A stretch of DNA of 11,039 nucleotides, from the NCBI GenBank assembly GCA_900759005.1, contig CAAEUQ010000127.1:1-11039 (forward strand), given 5' to 3'. The notes beneath the pieces were generated by a model. It was not told the origin of the DNA. It ran no database searches and was given only the letters and a program-made list of their open reading frames with translations. A program made the translations under genes and the position numbers. Position 1 is the first letter of the stretch; each line of letters opens with the position of its first letter. Source of the stretch: Clostridia bacterium (GTDB taxonomy: Bacteria; Bacillota; Clostridia; Christensenellales; Aristaeellaceae). Of this stretch, positions 1-7,634 are shown piece after piece.

Positions 1-261
1 GGCGGCGGCGGCGTTTCCAGCGCGGACTACGTTCAGACCAACATCCGCGCCGTGAAGTATATTTACGAGGACATCATCGTCGAGCAGGCGGCAGGCGTAT
101 CCAGTCCGAAAGAGGTTTACGATTTCATCTATGCCGGCTGCGAGGCGACCGGCGCGGCGTCCGGCATCTTCAAGGCGGCGGATCCGTACAAGATGGCGGA
201 GGATATGATCGCCGCGGTTCGAAAGGCGATCGACGATCGCAAGGCGAACGGACTGGACTAA
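1..261 (+). CDS. Triosephosphate isomerase-like TIM-barrel protein, C-terminal part (5' end outside window)
   Basis: Only the last 86 residues are present; the frame is open to the window's first base, so the GTG at 52 is probably internal. The fragment has two glycine motifs spaced as in the C-terminal third of archaeal-type triosephosphate isomerases. The first is a GGGGVSS phosphate-loop motif at its start. The second is AAGVSSPKEV, followed by a GCEATGAASGIFKAADP stretch that resembles the last strand and phosphate-binding helix of the family. A short amphipathic helix ends the protein. The family interconverts glyceraldehyde-3-phosphate and dihydroxyacetone phosphate, or related ketose phosphates in catabolic paralogues. 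The catalytic Lys, His and Glu would lie upstream and cannot be checked. Its stop codon overlaps the ribosome site of the next gene, implying co-transcription. Another phosphate-binding TIM barrel is possible. Confidence 0.6.
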   Translation, partial: GGGGVSSADYVQTNIRAVKYIYEDIIVEQAAGVSSPKEVYDFIYAGCEATGAASGIFKAADPYKMAEDMIAAVRKAIDDRKANGLD

Positions 262-267
262 AGGAGG
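261..267 (+). promoter_or_regulatory. Ribosome binding site of the YjbQ-family gene
   Basis: A perfect AAGGAGG lies 7 bases before the ATG at 275 and shares its first base with the TAA of the upstream gene. It fixes the start of the YjbQ gene and suggests translational coupling to the isomerase-like gene. Confidence 0.85.
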
Positions 268-274
268 CGCTTCC

Positions 275-769
275 ATGGTATACGCAAAGAAATTCAAGGT
301 CATGTCGAACAACGGCATCGTAACCTTCCACAACGTGACCGCGCAGGTAAAGGAACTTTTGAAGGAATCCGGCATACAGAACGGCACGGTAACGGTCTAT
401 TCGCACCACACGACCTGCTGCGTAATCACGCAGGAAGCGGCGTTCGATATGTCGATGACGGGTCTGGAGACGCTTCAGCAGGACTTTGTGGAAATGTTTG
501 AACAGATTCTGCCCACCCAGCGGAAAGAGGGAATGTACCTTCATCCGGGTCCGAAGGCGCTCAAATTCGCCGAGGAGCACGACGAGGACGCGCGCGGCTG
601 CCACAATACGGACGCGCATCTGCGTTCCGCGCTCGTCGGGCGCAGCGAAGTGATCGCAGTTTACGACGGCGAAATGGACTTAGGCGAATTCGGCTTCATC
701 TATTTCATCGATTTCGACAAAACCCGCGCCCGCCAGCGCACCGTCGACGTGATCATCATGGGAGAATAA
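275..769 (+). CDS. yjbQ: YjbQ/UPF0047 family protein (putative secondary thiamine-phosphate synthase)
   Basis: This 164-residue protein has the family signatures. A SHHTT motif with paired histidines (44-45) lies near the N-terminus, GCHNTDAHL (about 109-116) carries a conserved His, Asp and His, and a DGEMDLGEFGFIYFIDFDKTR-like tail (131-150) ends in a basic RARQRTV strand. Family members are small soluble proteins with a metal-binding-like pocket. E. coli YjbQ has been reported to have a side activity as thiamine-phosphate synthase, and its physiological role is unsettled. This copy is longer than the usual 130-140 residues. The extra length lies between the two histidine motifs, in an acidic helical segment at about 55-105. 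It follows the isomerase-like gene with a 13-base gap, and a sugar-phosphate role is at least as likely as thiamine synthesis. Family assignment is firm; function is not. Confidence 0.85.
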   Translation: MVYAKKFKVMSNNGIVTFHNVTAQVKELLKESGIQNGTVTVYSHHTTCCVITQEAAFDMSMTGLETLQQDFVEMFEQILPTQRKEGMYLHPGPKALKFAEEHDEDARGCHNTDAHLRSALVGRSEVIAVYDGEMDLGEFGFIYFIDFDKTRARQRTVDVIIMGE

Positions 770-774
770 ACGAC

Positions 775-807
775 AAAAGGGGGGGCGGAGCATATCCGTC
801 CCCTTTT
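775..807 (+). terminator. Hairpin between yjbQ and the MBL-DUF4432 gene, possible leaky terminator or attenuator
   Basis: AAAAGGGG...CGGA (775-789) pairs with TCCGTCCCCTTTT (795-807). The loop is GCATA, one pair is G-U and two G residues bulge out. The T-run is inside the right arm, so it can act as the U-tract of an intrinsic terminator, but no further T-run follows. The ribosome site of the next gene (AAGGAG, 810-815) begins 2 bases later. It may lower expression of the downstream pair rather than separate it fully. Confidence 0.5.
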
Positions 808-821
808 ATAAGGAGAGTATT

Positions 822-2660
822 ATGGCACACATCATGGAAGCCCCGTGGGAATATGAGGTTTCGCCGTTCAAAATTACCGACAATGTCTGGTATGTCGGCT
901 CGAAGCAGGTCGGCAATCACCTGATCGATACCGGCGACGGGCTGGTTTTAATCGATACCGGCTGGCCGCGCGTGCTGCACCTGCTGCTGGATTCCATTCG
1001 CGCGGCGGGCTTTGATCCGAAGGATATCAAATACATCATCCATTCGCATTTCCATATCGACCATATTGGCGGAAGCGCCTATATGTCGCGCGAATACGGC
1101 TGCCGCACGATTCTGGGCAGGCGCGATCTTCCGCTGATGAACGAGCGAAAGGATTTAAGCCTCTGCGATTATTTCCAGAACATGGCGTCGATCAACTTCG
1201 AAATCACCGATCCCGTCTCCGATGGCGACGCGCTCACCCTCGGAAATACGACGTTTACCTTCCTCGAAGCGCCCGGCCATACGCCCGGCACGCTCGGCGT
1301 CTTCTTTAATTCCACCGTGGACGGAAAACCCGTCCGCTGCGGAATGCACGGCGGCATCGGCAGGAACACGATCGAATCCAAATTCATTCGCCGTTATCAT
1401 CTCGACCCCTCCGTGCGCGACGATTATTATCATTCCATGCTGAAAATGCGCCGCGAGCACGTGGACGTGGCGCTGGGCAATCATCCCGCGCAGCTTTCCG
1501 TGATCGAACGGCACGAATCCGCGCCGGTGGGCGTGAATCCCTATGTCGATCCCGCAATCTGGACGGAATTCATCGATTACCAGCTCGAGCGCTTTGCGCT
1601 GATGCTCCAGAACGACCCGATCGTCGATCCGCGAATCGAAGCGCTCCGCAAAGTCGGGAACGTCGATCAGCTCGCCGGCATTCGCCTTGCAAAGCTCGCA
1701 GACGGCGCAGGGCAGGGCGTAACGATCGCCGAATTCCATAACGCCGCCGGGCTGCGCTTTACCGTGTCCCCCGATCGCTGCATGGACATTTACGATTTTA
1801 CGTATAAGGGCGTGAATATCTCCTTCCTCAGCCGCAACGGAATGCGCTCGCCGATGAGCTATACCGCACTGAAGAGCGAATTCGCGCAGCAGTGGTCCGG
1901 CGGAATGCTTTCGACCTGCGGGCTGGACAATGTCGGCGGTCATTGCGAAGCCGGCACGATTTACCCGACCCACGGCCGCATTTCCGCAATCCCCGCCGAG
2001 CAGTTCGGCTATTCCGCGCGCTGGGAAAAGGACGATTACATTCTGGAAGCCTCGGGCGAAATCCATGAAGCGCGTCTTTACGGCTCGCATCTGACCCTCT
2101 CCCGCCGCATTCGGACTTCTCTGAACGCCAAATGCGTGCGCATTTCGGACACAATTTCGAACCTCGACGCGAAGGACGAGCCGTTCATGCTGCTCTATCA
2201 CTGCAATTTTGGTTCTCCCCTGCTCGCCGAAAACTGCCGCGTGCTGACCACGGAGGCGGAATATCAGCCGCTGAACGCGCTTTCGACCGATCCCGCGCAT
2301 ATGCTCAATCCCATCGACGGCCGCGGTGAAGAGCTGTACCTTGCGCACACAAAGACAAAGCGCGCCGCCGCAATGCTGTACAATCCCGATCTGAAGCTCG
2401 CGGGCTACGTCCTTTTCGATACGGAGCATCTGCCGCGCTTCCTCGAATGGAAGATGATGAAATCGCACGATTACGTGCTTGCACTCGAGCCGTGCAACAC
2501 CTGGTCGATCGACCGCAGCACCGCGCTCGCGCAGGACAAAATCGCGCATCTTAAGGCGTATGAATCGATCGAAACGGGCGTTGAAATCGGCGTTCTGGAC
2601 GGAACGGACGAGATCGAAGCGTTCATCGCTCGCTGGAATATGAAGGAGGCGTCCCTGTGA
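822..2660 (+). CDS. Metallo-beta-lactamase-fold hydrolase fused to a DUF4432 (aldose epimerase-like) domain
   Basis: The 612-residue protein has two enzyme domains. Residues 1 to about 245 form a metallo-beta-lactamase fold: HFHIDH supplies H76, H78, D80 and H81, APGHTPG supplies H153 and GNHP supplies H221. This set matches the subclass B3 ligand pattern (HHH/DHH), with no extra bridging Asp. From about 277 (VGNVDQLAGIR) to about 585 it resembles DUF4432, a galactose-mutarotase-like sandwich. Landmarks are FTVSPDRCMDI (313-323), TCGLDNVGG (365-373), THGRISAIPAE (383-393) and YHCNFGSPLL (459-468). The frame is continuous and no start with a ribosome site occurs at the junction. There is no signal peptide, so it is probably cytoplasmic. 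The start has AAGGAG 6 bases upstream. Its last 4 bases overlap the next gene. The substrate is unknown; a hydrolase plus sugar-binding or epimerase pair is inferred. Confidence 0.8.
   Translation: MAHIMEAPWEYEVSPFKITDNVWYVGSKQVGNHLIDTGDGLVLIDTGWPRVLHLLLDSIRAAGFDPKDIKYIIHSHFHIDHIGGSAYMSREYGCRTILGRRDLPLMNERKDLSLCDYFQNMASINFEITDPVSDGDALTLGNTTFTFLEAPGHTPGTLGVFFNSTVDGKPVRCGMHGGIGRNTIESKFIRRYHLDPSVRDDYYHSMLKMRREHVDVALGNHPAQLSVIERHESAPVGVNPYVDPAIWTEFIDYQLERFALMLQNDPIVDPRIEALRKVGNVDQLAGIRLAKLADGAGQGVTIAEFHNAAGLRFTVSPDRCMDIYDFTYKGVNISFLSRNGMRSPMSYTALKSEFAQQWSGGMLSTCGLDNVGGHCEAGTIYPTHGRISAIPAEQFGYSARWEKDDYILEASGEIHEARLYGSHLTLSRRIRTSLNAKCVRISDTISNLDAKDEPFMLLYHCNFGSPLLAENCRVLTTEAEYQPLNALSTDPAHMLNPIDGRGEELYLAHTKTKRAAAMLYNPDLKLAGYVLFDTEHLPRFLEWKMMKSHDYVLALEPCNTWSIDRSTALAQDKIAHLKAYESIETGVEIGVLDGTDEIEAFIARWNMKEASL
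2643..2649 (+). promoter_or_regulatory. Ribosome binding site that selects the GTG start at 2657
   Basis: AAGGAGG sits inside the end of the MBL-DUF4432 gene, 7 bases before GTG at 2657. The start and the upstream TGA overlap as GTGA, the usual arrangement for termination-reinitiation coupling. Confidence 0.8.
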
Positions 2661-3784
2661 GCTTTTCTCTGAACGAATACTTAAGCGATCTGAAAACCCT
2701 CTGCGCCATCGATTCCGGTCATTTTAACGCTGCCGGAACCGAGGCAATGGCGGATTTCTTCGAATCCCGCTATCGCGCGCTGGGTCTCAACACCGAGCAC
2801 CGGCATTACGAAAACAACGATTTCGCGCCGTTTTTACTGGTTGAAAACGGTGCTCCCGATCAAACGATCGATTTTCTGATGGTCGCGCACATGGACACGG
2901 TCTTCCCCGTGGGCGAAGGCGCGGCGCGGCCGTTTGCCGTGGATGAAAACGGAATCGGTCACGGCCCCGGCTGTATCGACTGCAAGGGCGGCGCGCTGCT
3001 GATTTACTATCTGGTGCGCGATCTGCTCGCCGAGGGCGTGAATTTCCATTTTGCAATCGCGATGAACAGCGACGAAGAGCGCGGCTCAAAATATTCGCGC
3101 CCTTATTTTGAACAGCTGGCGCAGCGCTCAAGAACCTGCTTCATCTTCGAGCCCGGCCGCGCGAACGACGAATTCGTCAGCCAGCGCAAAAGCGGCGCGA
3201 ATTATCTGGTACGCGTTCACGGAATCGCGGCGCATTCGGGCGTAAATCCCGAAGACGGCGCGAGCGCAATCGTCGAACTCGCGAAATGGATTCCCGAAAT
3301 GCAGGCGCTGAACGATTATGCCGGCGGAACAAGCCTGAACATCGGCAGAATCAGCGGCGGCGGCGACAAGGGACAGGTGCCGGACTATTGCGAATGCACG
3401 GTAAGCTATCGCTGCCTGACCGCCGAAGCAATGCAGAAGCTGCCCGCGCTGTTTGAAAAGATGAAGGCGAATCCGTTCGACCCGCGCACGTCGATCGAGA
3501 TCGAACAGGTTTCGCTCCGCCCCGCGATGGCAATTCATCCCGCAACCGCAAAGCTGCTCGAAAATCTCGAAATCGCAGGCAGAGAAGAATCCCTGCCGAT
3601 TGCGCATCTGACCACCGGCGGCGGCTCGGACGGCAACTTCATCGCGCATTACGGCGTGGCAACGCTCGACGGCTGCGGTCCCTGCGGCGCTGCGCTGCAT
3701 ACGGTAAACGAATACCTGAAAACCGAATCCGTCGAAAAGCGCTATCGCCTGATGAAGCGCCTGATTCGGGATATGAGCAAATAA
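2657..3784 (+). CDS. M20 family zinc metallopeptidase (carboxypeptidase G2/aminoacylase type)
   Basis: The 375-residue protein has the complete M20 di-zinc site. HMDT gives H78 and the supporting D80, GPGCIDCKGG gives bridging D108, and NSDEER gives catalytic base E140 and ligand E141. FEPGR gives E165, and GAALHTVNE gives H348. A dimerisation domain is inserted in the middle; AAHSGVNPEDGASA (191-204) carries H193, which in homologues reaches into the partner's active site. The family hydrolyses N-acyl amino acids, dipeptides or gamma-glutamyl conjugates. There is no signal peptide. It is translationally coupled to the MBL-DUF4432 gene, so the two probably act on the same compound or on successive steps, for example cleavage of an amide-linked amino acid. 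The substrate cannot be told from the sequence. It is the last gene of its string, with a terminator 5 bases after the stop. Confidence 0.88.
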   Translation: MSFSLNEYLSDLKTLCAIDSGHFNAAGTEAMADFFESRYRALGLNTEHRHYENNDFAPFLLVENGAPDQTIDFLMVAHMDTVFPVGEGAARPFAVDENGIGHGPGCIDCKGGALLIYYLVRDLLAEGVNFHFAIAMNSDEERGSKYSRPYFEQLAQRSRTCFIFEPGRANDEFVSQRKSGANYLVRVHGIAAHSGVNPEDGASAIVELAKWIPEMQALNDYAGGTSLNIGRISGGGDKGQVPDYCECTVSYRCLTAEAMQKLPALFEKMKANPFDPRTSIEIEQVSLRPAMAIHPATAKLLENLEIAGREESLPIAHLTTGGGSDGNFIAHYGVATLDGCGPCGAALHTVNEYLKTESVEKRYRLMKRLIRDMSK

Positions 3785-3788
3785 TTGA

Positions 3789-3817
3789 AAGCCTCCGCAT
3801 GAACGCTGCGGAGGCTT
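3789..3817. terminator. Bidirectional intrinsic terminator between convergent operons
   Basis: AAGCCTCCGC (3789-3798) pairs perfectly with GCGGAGGCTT (3808-3817) around a 9-base loop. The stem lies between the stop of the M20 gene and the stop of the gtrA-like gene. On the minus strand it is followed by TTCAATTATTT, a fair U-rich tract; on the plus strand by CATTCATTTC, which is poorer. Position and stem strength support a terminator serving both directions. Confidence 0.8.
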
Positions 3818-3820
3818 CAT

Positions 3821-4222
3821 TCATTTCGCCGTATCGATTTTTCCCTTATAGACCACGCGCTTCTGATACAGATATTCCGTCGCGAAATTCAGAAGCATCG
3901 TAATCGCCAGAACGAGATATTCATTCCAGCCCGCCTTCGTCAGCGCGTCCCCTCCGATCGTCGAAAGCGGCGTGAACGCCAGATAATACAAAGCCACCAG
4001 CCCCATCGCACGCGCGATATTCGCATCGCTCCGGAACGTGAATTTCCGATTGAACGTAAAATTCCAGACGACGCTCAGTGTAAGCGCAATCCCGTACGCC
4101 ACCCAATACGTCCATTTCAGCCATTCGTTCATCGCCGTAAACGAGAGCACCTGAATCAGCCCCGCCGATGCGGAAAACAGCCCGAATTTCAGAAGCCGCA
4201 GCAAATTTTTCTCCTCATTCAT
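3821..4222 (-). CDS. GtrA-like small membrane protein
   Basis: A 133-residue protein with four hydrophobic segments (about 10-30, 37-56, 69-90 and 100-118). It has the GtrA family signature WNFTFNRKFTF at 53-63 and a matching C-terminal NFATEYLYQKRVVY. GtrA-like proteins are thought to flip or help transfer undecaprenyl-phosphate-linked sugars during glycosylation of O-antigen, teichoic acids or other wall polymers. The start is the ATG at 4222, which begins at the known N-terminal boundary of the family. The frame runs on upstream to 4366, but that part is Arg/Ser-rich and lies entirely within addB in another frame. The gene overlaps the end of addB by 8 bases and ends its operon just before the bidirectional hairpin. 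No glycosyltransferase partner is next to it, so its pathway is open. Confidence 0.82.
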   Translation of the reverse strand: MNEEKNLLRLLKFGLFSASAGLIQVLSFTAMNEWLKWTYWVAYGIALTLSVVWNFTFNRKFTFRSDANIARAMGLVALYYLAFTPLSTIGGDALTKAGWNEYLVLAITMLLNFATEYLYQKRVVYKGKIDTAK

Positions 4223-7200
4223 CCGTTTTATGCTCCAATCGAATACCCAAAAGCGCCTCGTCCGTCGAAAGCGTCGGCAGTCTTCGCACGCGCTGCGCGT
4301 CCAGCCGGTCGTCGAACTGGCACACCGATCGGTAATTGCAGAACCGGCACGGATCGATGCCCTCATACCTGACGGGACTTACGCCGCACACGCCGCCGCG
4401 AATGCGCTTCAGCTCCTCGTCCGCCCGCTTCAGCGCGCAATCCGCAATCGCCCGATAATCTGCCTCGGACGCGGTTTTCACCGTGCTGTAAAGCTGCGTG
4501 CCATCCTTGTTCATGCGCACCTTGAATACCTCGCCCATCTTGTCCGTCATTGCATTGCGCACCGCTTCGTCCGAAGGCACCAGCCCTTCCATTCGGAAAA
4601 CTTCCTTCCGCTCGCGCTCGATCGCATCCGAATCCGTCGACTGAGTAACGAGAATGCCCTCCTCCAGCGGGAAATAGTATACGCCCGCGCTCTTTCCGCC
4701 GCGCCGCGCAAGCGCCGCCGCCAGGTAAATCGGCAGCTGAAGCTGAAGCCCGTAATAGACTGTCGCCAGCTTGAACGCTTTTCCGCCGCGCTTGAAATCG
4801 ATCACGCGCAGGTATTTCTCCGCGGAATCCCATTCGTCGATGCGGTCAATGCGCCCTTCGAGCACGCAATCGCCGTCCAGACGAATCGCGCGCACGCCGT
4901 CCTCGGGACCAAAGCTCTGTTCGAGTGCCGATGGATGAAAACTGCTCGAATGCATATGCGCCGCCAGCGCCGCCGCCGAAACGCGCATCGTCGCCTTCAG
5001 ACGCCGTTTTTCGGCAAGCGTCACCGCGCTGTCGCCCAAAGGCCCGTTCGCGCCCATCGTTTCCAGCAGCGCTTCCGTCACCGCGTCCATTCGCGCTTCC
5101 GCTTCCGCGGTGGAAAGCGTATTCAAATCGTTCATCGACCGCAGAAGGAATTCGTGCACCGCTTCATGAAAGAACGAGCCCTCGTCCTTCGCCTGCAATT
5201 CGTAAGGTTCAATTCGCTCCGGTTTCAACCCGTATTCCACATAATATGAAAACGGGCAAGCCGCGAACCGTTCCAGACGCGTCACGCTCTGCGTCCGAAG
5301 CACGCCGTAAAGCGCCCGAGCCGCCTTGGGAGAAAGCGCATCCGCCGCCTGCGCCCGATTCAAAGCCATGGAAAGCCGCATCAATCCCTCGAAAGCGGAT
5401 GTCCCCGCAGTATTCGTGTTTTCCGTGGCGGTTACCGCCGTTTTGCGCGATTTTTCCTTTTCCGCCGACATTTTAAGCCCTGCCAGCGCGGACTGATCGA
5501 CGCCCGTCATGGGTTTGCCTTCGCTCTCTCCGGAAAGCGCCGTGGCGACAAGCGCAATCGCGGCGCTCGGCGCGCTTCTGAGCATTCGCTCGATCTCCGC
5601 TTCGCCCGTAATTCCGCCGCGCACCCGCAGATTGGGATACAGCGAACGAATCATATCGAGCACCGCGCTCGGGCGCTGCGACGAGCCATCCGTTCCGCTG
5701 AGCGGACACGAAACCGACACGTAATCCGTCGCCATGCCGAAGCTGGATTTTAAGTAAAACCGCCTCAGTCGCGTTAAATCCGAATCGTCAGGGCCCAGAT
5801 ATGCGTGCGCAAAATCCGAAAGCGCGCGCTTCTGCGCCGGCGTGAGCAGACCTTCGTCGCCGGTCGCCGCGCGGTCGGTCATTCCAATCACGATCAGCGC
5901 CTTCATTTCCCGTGCGCACGGCTTTTCGACGCTCTGCGCATGCACTGCGTCCGCCGACTGCGGCAGCGGCTTGATCACCGCCGCGGACAGCGATTCATTC
6001 AGCGTATCGCGAATTTCCCGCAAGGACAGCTTTTTTTCGCCCATCAGCGCGTGCATCTGATCGAGCGCGCCCATGATTCGGTTCCAGACCTGTGCCTCCT
6101 CGCCCGCAGTTTCGCGCATTCCTGCATCTGCGAGCGCCTGAATCCGCGCTTCGCTCTTTGGGTACGCGCCGCTACTTTCAAGGAATTCAACCAGCGCAAT
6201 CATCTGATCGTTGAGCGTTTTCGCCGCGCGCATTTTTTCCTTCAGCCCCGTCAGCGGCTCCATAAACGCCGCGCGCAGCGGCTCCATTTCCGCGATTTCC
6301 GCTTCCAGACCTCGCGTCAGCGCGCGCGAAAAGCGCGTTCCGCGCAAGCCGTAGCGCACCGCGTAATTGGAAAATCGCTCCGCCTCGCATTCGGAAAGCG
6401 GCGACATCCCCGTGCCCAGCAGCGCGAGAATATCCTCCGGCGGATAATTTTTCTCTACAACCTTCAGCGCCGTCAGCAGGTATTCCGCCGCGGCATGACG
6501 CGCCGCCGGACGGCTTTCCGAGAGAAAAATCGGTATTCCGTATTCGGCAAACGCGTTTTTCAGCATCGGCGCATAGCCCGCCAGATCGCGTGCGAGAATC
6601 GCAATATCCTTCCAGCGCCAGTTTCTCTGAATCACCAGCCGCCGTGCGAGCGCCGCCGCAAAACGGCATTCCTCCTGCGGATTGCGCAGAAGCGTAAGCT
6701 GAATCGCGCTCGTTTCCGCCTTCGCGCGCTCCGATGGAAATGCGAACAGCTCCCGCTCGAGATGCTTCAGCGCTTCCTTTCTTTCGGACGTACGCACGGC
6801 GATCTGGTCGCCCGATGCAATCAGCGCCGGAATTGCTTCACTTTCTTCGCAAATTTCAATTCTTCTGGATTCGCATCCGAATTTACGGCATGCGAGCATC
6901 ACCTGCGCCATCGCGCGCTGAAGCGGAATGAACGCATCAAAATCGCGCGCTTCGGTATTGTTTTCAAGCGCCAGAAACAGCCCCGTCCGCGCGCTCTGAG
7001 CGGCGACCGAGGCGATCAGTTCGTGCAGCGTCGGCGGCATCATGTCAAATCCGAAAAACCATACGCCGCATTTTTTCAGAAAATCCGCGTTTCCCGCCCG
7101 CGCAATCGCCGAGATGAATTCGGATTCGCCGTCCTGATATTTCCCCGCGATCAGGGATTCGTATGCTTCCAATATATAGGAAAGATCGATCAGCTTCAGC

Positions 7201-7634
7201 CGTGCCGTGCCGCGCATTTCTTCGGCGCACGCGCGCAGCGTTTCGGCGTTTACTCCCGCCTGTCGAATGCGCTCCAGCTGATTCGCCGCGCGCTCCGGAA
7301 AGCCGCGCCGCAATTCCGCGCTGCGATAGATCGTAAGTTTCTCCTCTGCCGCCCGAACCGCCGCACGCACGAGCATCACCCGCCCGCGATCGTCGATCCG
7401 CGCGCCGTCCGGAACGCCCGCAGCATCAAAAATCCGCGCGCAAAGGCGCTCCGCGCTCATGACCTGAATGCGAAACGACCCCTTCAGCTTCAGTCCGCTT
7501 AAAACCAGCTGCTCCGTTTCCAGCGTAAGCTGCTTGGGAACCACGATCAGCTCCGTCTCTTCATTCGACGCGCGGATACATTCGACCAGCGCCTCGGAAA
7601 GCAGCCGGCTCCTTCCCGTATAGACATTCAGCAT
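4215..7634 (-). CDS. addB: ATP-dependent helicase/nuclease subunit B (AddB), with degenerate P-loop
   Basis: The 1139-residue length is close to B. subtilis AddB. The N-terminal inactive-helicase part has the family stretches LIVVPKQLTLETEQ (29-42) and DDRGRVMLV (81-89). The C-terminal nuclease domain has H823 in GSFFHEA, D930 in EGRIDRID, D946 and K948 in VIDFKRG, and a QLPIY motif (966-970), together forming a PD-(D/E)XK site. Cysteines C793, C1096, C1099 and C1105, spaced C...C-x2-C-x5-C, match the 4Fe-4S staple of AddB. AddB pairs with AddA to resect double-strand breaks up to Chi sites for RecA. Oddly, the N-terminal P-loop reads GRSRLLSE instead of GRxGSGKT, so ATP binding there is doubtful. 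No addA lies next to it. The ATG directly abuts the stop of the preceding gene, with AAGGCGG 8 bases upstream. Confidence 0.88.
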   Translation of the reverse strand: MLNVYTGRSRLLSEALVECIRASNEETELIVVPKQLTLETEQLVLSGLKLKGSFRIQVMSAERLCARIFDAAGVPDGARIDDRGRVMLVRAAVRAAEEKLTIYRSAELRRGFPERAANQLERIRQAGVNAETLRACAEEMRGTARLKLIDLSYILEAYESLIAGKYQDGESEFISAIARAGNADFLKKCGVWFFGFDMMPPTLHELIASVAAQSARTGLFLALENNTEARDFDAFIPLQRAMAQVMLACRKFGCESRRIEICEESEAIPALIASGDQIAVRTSERKEALKHLERELFAFPSERAKAETSAIQLTLLRNPQEECRFAAALARRLVIQRNWRWKDIAILARDLAGYAPMLKNAFAEYGIPIFLSESRPAARHAAAEYLLTALKVVEKNYPPEDILALLGTGMSPLSECEAERFSNYAVRYGLRGTRFSRALTRGLEAEIAEMEPLRAAFMEPLTGLKEKMRAAKTLNDQMIALVEFLESSGAYPKSEARIQALADAGMRETAGEEAQVWNRIMGALDQMHALMGEKKLSLREIRDTLNESLSAAVIKPLPQSADAVHAQSVEKPCAREMKALIVIGMTDRAATGDEGLLTPAQKRALSDFAHAYLGPDDSDLTRLRRFYLKSSFGMATDYVSVSCPLSGTDGSSQRPSAVLDMIRSLYPNLRVRGGITGEAEIERMLRSAPSAAIALVATALSGESEGKPMTGVDQSALAGLKMSAEKEKSRKTAVTATENTNTAGTSAFEGLMRLSMALNRAQAADALSPKAARALYGVLRTQSVTRLERFAACPFSYYVEYGLKPERIEPYELQAKDEGSFFHEAVHEFLLRSMNDLNTLSTAEAEARMDAVTEALLETMGANGPLGDSAVTLAEKRRLKATMRVSAAALAAHMHSSSFHPSALEQSFGPEDGVRAIRLDGDCVLEGRIDRIDEWDSAEKYLRVIDFKRGGKAFKLATVYYGLQLQLPIYLAAALARRGGKSAGVYYFPLEEGILVTQSTDSDAIERERKEVFRMEGLVPSDEAVRNAMTDKMGEVFKVRMNKDGTQLYSTVKTASEADYRAIADCALKRADEELKRIRGGVCGVSPVRYEGIDPCRFCNYRSVCQFDDRLDAQRVRRLPTLSTDEALLGIRLEHKTDE

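Noticed and set aside
1155..2549. A 464-codon open frame on the minus strand opposite the MBL-DUF4432 gene
   Set aside because: It shadows a gene with clear domain motifs; its own translation has no recognisable motif and no ribosome site was noted.
4223..4366. An N-terminal extension of the GtrA-like protein
   Set aside because: The added 48 residues are Arg/Ser/Cys-rich, lie wholly inside addB, and precede the normal family N-terminus; ATG 4222 is the better start.
4230..5249. A 339-codon plus-strand frame opposite the 3' end of addB
   Set aside because: The composition is rich in Arg, His and Ala, with no domain signature; it is antisense to the nuclease domain of addB.
5805..7502. A 565-codon open frame on the plus strand opposite addB
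   Set aside because: It is Arg/His/Phe-rich with no domain sense, runs antisense to the well-supported addB, and is the kind of long antisense frame expected in GC-rich coding DNA.
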